DNA of 64,000 nucleotides from Flavobacterium ustbae (GTDB lineage: Bacteria; Bacteroidota; Bacteroidia; Flavobacteriales; Flavobacteriaceae). The position numbers and the translations under genes were made by a program. The stretch's first letter is position 1. Each line of letters opens with the position of its first letter. The notes beneath the pieces were generated by a model, which was given only the letters and a program-made list of their open reading frames with translations, searched no databases and was not told the origin of the DNA. This document shows, in pieces, positions 60,783-64,000 of the stretch. Location: positions 806,001 through 870,000 of the forward strand of contig NZ_RPOC01000001.1 in the NCBI RefSeq assembly GCF_003946915.1. Reading direction: 5' to 3'.

Positions 60783-61913
60783 TTAGTTTTTCTTTACCGC
60801 TGAACAGCCTGCCATTGTTGTGATCTTGATCGCTTCTGTTGCGGGTAAGCTTTCGTTTCTGTTTACTGTTTCCTGTACCACATTTCTAGTAATTTCCTCA
60901 AAAACTTTTTCTATTGGTGATGCTGTCTGCAATGCTGCCGGACGACCGTAATCTCCTGCTTCGCGAATAGATTGTACAATTGGAACTTCTCCTAAAAATG
61001 GAACGTCTAAATCTTCAGCAAGGTTTTTAGCACCTTCTTGTCCAAAGATATAATATTTGTTTTCTGGCAATTCTTCTGGTGTAAAGTAAGCCATGTTTTC
61101 AATAATTCCTAAAACTGGAACATTGATATTGTCTTGCATAAACATTGCCACTCCTTTTTTAGCATCGGCAAGAGCAACTGCTTGTGGAGTACTTACTACT
61201 ACAGCACCAGTAATTGGTAGCGACTGCATGATAGAAAGGTGAATATCTCCAGTTCCAGGAGGCAAGTCAAGAAGCATGAAATCTAATTCTCCCCAGTCAG
61301 CATCAAAAATCATTTGGTTTAATGCTTTTGCAGCCATTGGCCCTCTCCATATTACGGCTTGGCTTGGCGCTGTAAAAAATCCGATAGAAAGCATTTTGAT
61401 TTCGTAGCTTTCAATAGGTTTCATTTTTGATTTCCCATCAACTGTTATAGAAACTGGTTTTTCGTTTTCAACGTCAAACATAATTGGCATCGATGGTCCG
61501 TAGATATCGGCATCTAGAACTCCAACTTTGAAGCCCATTTTTGCAAGCGTAACAGCCAAGTTTGCAGTTACAGTAGATTTTCCTACTCCTCCTTTGCCAG
61601 AAGCGACTGCAATTATATTTTTGATACCAGGAATAGCGCGCCCTTTAATTTCAGGCTTCTCTGGAGTTTCTACTTTAATATTTACTTTTACTTTTGCATC
61701 AGGTGATATTAAATCATGAATTGTTTTTTTAATATCATCTTCTGCTCTTTTTTTAATGTGCATAGCAGGTGTATGCAGTACAAGGTCTACAACAGCTTCG
61801 TCGCCAAAAGTAATAACATTGGTTACGGCACCGCTTTCGACCATATTTTTTCCTTCTCCAGCAATAGTAATTGTCTCTAAAGCTTTTAGAATTTCTTTTC
61901 TATCTAGTTTCAT
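60783..61913 (-). CDS. Mrp/ApbC-family Fe-S carrier ATPase
   Basis: A 376-residue P-loop ATPase. An N-terminal DUF59-like domain (about residues 1-85, KEILKALETITIAG) precedes ASGKGGVGKSTVTANLA (Walker A, about 105-121). IWRGPMAAKALNQM and LPPGTGDIHLS are family motifs. The C-x2-C found after ENM in E. coli ApbC is absent (ENMAYFTPEELPENKYYIFG), as in other Bacteroidota homologues as far as I recall. Cluster binding may therefore use different residues. Confidence 0.9.
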   Translation of the reverse strand: MKLDRKEILKALETITIAGEGKNMVESGAVTNVITFGDEAVVDLVLHTPAMHIKKRAEDDIKKTIHDLISPDAKVKVNIKVETPEKPEIKGRAIPGIKNIIAVASGKGGVGKSTVTANLAVTLAKMGFKVGVLDADIYGPSMPIMFDVENEKPVSITVDGKSKMKPIESYEIKMLSIGFFTAPSQAVIWRGPMAAKALNQMIFDADWGELDFMLLDLPPGTGDIHLSIMQSLPITGAVVVSTPQAVALADAKKGVAMFMQDNINVPVLGIIENMAYFTPEELPENKYYIFGQEGAKNLAEDLDVPFLGEVPIVQSIREAGDYGRPAALQTASPIEKVFEEITRNVVQETVNRNESLPATEAIKITTMAGCSAVKKN

Positions 61914-61985
61914 TGTAATGGGCTGTTTTTTTTATTCTCAGAAAACAGTTTATAAGATTATATTTATTTAAACTGTATCAGGGTG

Positions 61986-61993
61986 CAAAGATA
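61986..61993 (-). promoter_or_regulatory. -7 element of the mrp gene
   Basis: Minus-strand TATCTTTG followed by CACC, a TAnnTTTG match, 73 bases before the start codon. The remaining gap to 62317 shows no gene. Confidence 0.5.
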
Positions 61994-62189
61994 ACAGATT
62001 AAGTTCGGAAATTAAGCGTTTTTAAATTGTAATTATTGATATTGAGATTATTCAAAATTATTATGCATTAAAAATTTTGTTTGAAAGAAGTATTGAAACT
62101 TTTTTGTCTGCCAAGAAAAGTTTTTCCGATTTAAAAGATTTTTATATAAATTTTCTTTCAATTAAATAAAAATTCTCACAAAACTTCTT

Positions 62190-62197
62190 TATATTTG
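62190..62197 (+). promoter_or_regulatory. Possible -7 element upstream of the L,D-transpeptidase gene
   Basis: TATATTTG matches TAnnTTTG but lies 120 bases before the ATG, giving a long AT-rich leader. Confidence 0.35.
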
Positions 62198-62317
62198 ATA
62201 GCCCAAATCGATGATTCCTAAGACAAGAAAAAAATATGTGAAAACTAGTTTTTTGAAGTATTTATTGGGTTTTCGGTATTTTTTTTAAAGTTATTCTACA
62301 ATTTAAACTTTAAAAAT

Positions 62318-63910
62318 ATGCGAAATTTTACTTTTTCATTGATTATTACAGCGGTCAGTTTTTTTGCATTTTCATTTACTTCGAATACTAAAAACAAGGC
62401 TGATTTAACAAATCGTAAAACGGTTTCAATTATTGCTATTGATGCTGCTTCGATTAATGCATTTTTTAAAAAATATCCTAAGCTTAAAAAATATCAGAAA
62501 GATGTTGAGGATATTTACAAGGCCAAACAATACCAATCTATTTGGTATGACGAAAAAAGTATAACCGAATTTGGAGCGCTTTTATATCAGAAAGTAAACG
62601 TGCTCAAAGATCAGGGAATCGAGGCCAAAATGCCTTACAAGGATATAATTGATCAAGCTTTTAATGAAAGCGATAACATTGAGCCTCCGCAGATAGATAC
62701 AGAATTACTGCTAACAAGCATGTACGTGTTTTATGCCAGCAATGTATATTCTGGTGTAGATCCTACAACGCTTAAAAAAATAGGCTGGTTTCTTCCGGCA
62801 AAATCTATTTCTTATTCCCGAATTTTAGATTCTCTTATTGTTGATTCCAATAGGCTAAATGAAGACGATTATCTATTATTTGCCCAATATTATAAACTTC
62901 AGGATGCTTTAAAGAAATATAGACAAATAGAAAAAGATGGTCTTTGGCAAAAAATCACTATCGATAGTGCTACTTACAGGGATATGAGGCCAGATACTAC
63001 TGCGCCAGCGATAAAAGAAATAAGACAAAGGCTCTATGTGCTTGGCGATCTCAAGCAAGATTCTAAAAGTAATTTTTATGATCGAGAATTGATGGATGGT
63101 GTTATGAACTACAAAAAAAGACACGGTTTGACACTGAACTATATTATTAATAGAGATCATATTAAGCAGTTTAACGAACCAATTGAGAAAAGAATTAAGA
63201 CCATTATGCTGAATATGGAACGATGCCGTTGGATTCCGACAAAACTCGCCCGGGCAAATGAATATGTAATGGTTAATATTCCTTCTTTCAGAGTGATTTA
63301 TGTTAAAGATGGAAAATATGATTTGGTGTCGGATATTTTTGTTGGTAATAGGCTTAGTGAAACTGTTATATTCAGCGGTAATATGGATCGAATTGTTTTT
63401 AGCCCTTATTGGTATGTGCCGAATAGCATTATTCAAAACGAATTGAAACTTCAAATTGCCAGCAATAAAAATTATCTCGCCGAACATAATATGGAATGGA
63501 ATGGAGGGAAAGTAAGGCAAAAACCAGGACCTAAAAACTCTTTAGGATTAGTAAAGTTTATGTTCCCGAATCCGAATGATATTTATATGCACGATACGCC
63601 TGCAAAAAGTTTGTTCCAGTTTGAAAATCGTACATTCAGTCATGGTTGTATAAATGTGAAAGAGGCAAGAGAACTGGCATTACATATTTTAAAAGATGAT
63701 CCTGATTGGCCAGTAGATAAAATTGATAAAGCAATGAGCGGAGAAAAAGAAACTACCTGCATGCTTAAACGTAAAATTCCGGTTTACATAGGATATTTTA
63801 CCGCTTGGGTTCAGGACAATGGCGAAATAAACTTTTTCCCAGATGTCTATAACCGCGATGAGAGTTTAGATAAACTGCTTTATTCCGATGCTGTAACGAT
63901 GAAGGATTAA
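62318..63910 (+). CDS. L,D-transpeptidase (YcbB/LdtD-like)
   Basis: A 530-residue periplasmic cell-wall enzyme. After a signal peptide (MRNFTFSLIITAVSFFAFSF) comes a scaffold domain, a peptidoglycan-binding-like helical unit (PAIKEIRQRLYVLGDL, about residue 230), and the YkuD domain, with its catalytic motif HDTPAKSLFQFENRTFSHG running into CINV (SHGC near residue 447). It forms 3-3 crosslinks or attaches proteins to peptidoglycan. The length and order match the YcbB group. Terminator at 63916-63950. Confidence 0.92.
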   Translation: MRNFTFSLIITAVSFFAFSFTSNTKNKADLTNRKTVSIIAIDAASINAFFKKYPKLKKYQKDVEDIYKAKQYQSIWYDEKSITEFGALLYQKVNVLKDQGIEAKMPYKDIIDQAFNESDNIEPPQIDTELLLTSMYVFYASNVYSGVDPTTLKKIGWFLPAKSISYSRILDSLIVDSNRLNEDDYLLFAQYYKLQDALKKYRQIEKDGLWQKITIDSATYRDMRPDTTAPAIKEIRQRLYVLGDLKQDSKSNFYDRELMDGVMNYKKRHGLTLNYIINRDHIKQFNEPIEKRIKTIMLNMERCRWIPTKLARANEYVMVNIPSFRVIYVKDGKYDLVSDIFVGNRLSETVIFSGNMDRIVFSPYWYVPNSIIQNELKLQIASNKNYLAEHNMEWNGGKVRQKPGPKNSLGLVKFMFPNPNDIYMHDTPAKSLFQFENRTFSHGCINVKEARELALHILKDDPDWPVDKIDKAMSGEKETTCMLKRKIPVYIGYFTAWVQDNGEINFFPDVYNRDESLDKLLYSDAVTMKD

Positions 63911-63915
63911 AATAA

Positions 63916-63950
63916 AAGCCCGACGGATTTTACTGAAATCTGTCGGGCTT
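63916..63950 (+). terminator. Terminator of the L,D-transpeptidase gene
   Basis: AAGCCCGACGGATTT pairs with AAATCTGTCGGGCTT (one G-T wobble) around TACTG, just after the stop codon. Confidence 0.88.
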
Positions 63951-64000
63951 CTTTAAAAAAAATGGTCTACAAGCTTATTCGTATTTTAGATATTTTAATA

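Noticed and set aside
62909..63520. A 203-codon minus-strand frame inside the L,D-transpeptidase gene
   Set aside because: Long but antisense to a gene with clear catalytic motifs. Its translation has no recognisable domain.

Overview
The window looks like a chromosomal segment of a Flavobacterium or close relative (Bacteroidota, Flavobacteriaceae). The DNA is AT-rich, Shine-Dalgarno sites are scarce, and several promoters fit the Bacteroidota pattern TTG-N19/20-TAnnTTTG. Genes typical of the phylum are present: a TonB-dependent receptor with a carboxypeptidase-regulatory-like domain, a fused murF-alr gene, a DNA polymerase III alpha subunit with its own exonuclease domain, S16 with a long Ala/Glu tail, and a TPR/AraC-type regulator. 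Intergenic spaces are full of palindromic repeats. No rRNA operon, CRISPR array, prophage or intact insertion sequence was seen. There is one tRNA gene (Ser, GGA).

Layout. 0-9.6 kb: a retropepsin-like protein, an unusual sigma-region-2/TPR fusion, an S41-type peptidase, TatD, an acyltransferase overlapping a type I asparaginase, and a divergent MFS transporter/LysR pair. 9.6-16.4 kb: tRNA-Ser, a small winged-helix protein, then a tight seven-gene operon joining S-adenosylmethionine decarboxylase and a membrane-anchored spermidine synthase to DUF4178, DUF350, a FAD oxidoreductase and a His-containing membrane protein. 16.5-19.5 kb: SGNH lipoprotein, DUF3050 protein and acyl-CoA dehydrogenase. 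19.6-30.7 kb: a secreted-peptide island with a TPR/AraC regulator, three tandem Cys-free double-glycine peptides, a VKOR-thioredoxin fusion, three Cys-containing peptides, a strongly structured RNA ending in a terminator, a C39-peptidase ABC exporter, its HlyD adaptor, an S41-like peptidase and a small secreted protein. 30.7-34.3 kb: trmN6, a four-helix-bundle protein, rimM-rpsP, a lipoprotein and an RRM protein. 34.4-40 kb: leucine operon leuC-leuD-methyltransferase-leuA/cimA-leuB. 40.6-64 kb: dnaE, outer-membrane proteins, a Gfo/Idh/MocA oxidoreductase, prolyl oligopeptidase, a TonB receptor with a small His/Cys-rich partner, a PAP2-like protein, murF-alr, mscL, asd, a run of Fe-S-related genes (mrp, nifU-like, ferredoxin) and an L,D-transpeptidase.

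Most interesting parts. (1) The 21.4-28.6 kb island. Its plus-strand peptides carry even cysteine counts (4, 2 and 6) next to a disulfide-forming VKOR-thioredoxin enzyme and a C39 exporter, which suggests export of disulfide-stabilised peptides of unknown activity. Its minus-strand peptides carry no cysteine at all. (2) A structured RNA of about 190 nt at 24842-25028 inside that island, with no assignment I can make. (3) The polyamine/DUF350/DUF4178 operon at 10.2-16.4 kb, a candidate polyamine-based membrane modification or stress system. (4) The sigma-factor fusion at 723, which lacks region 4 and may record a deletion that joined two genes. Functions are assigned from motifs read by eye. 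No database search was possible.
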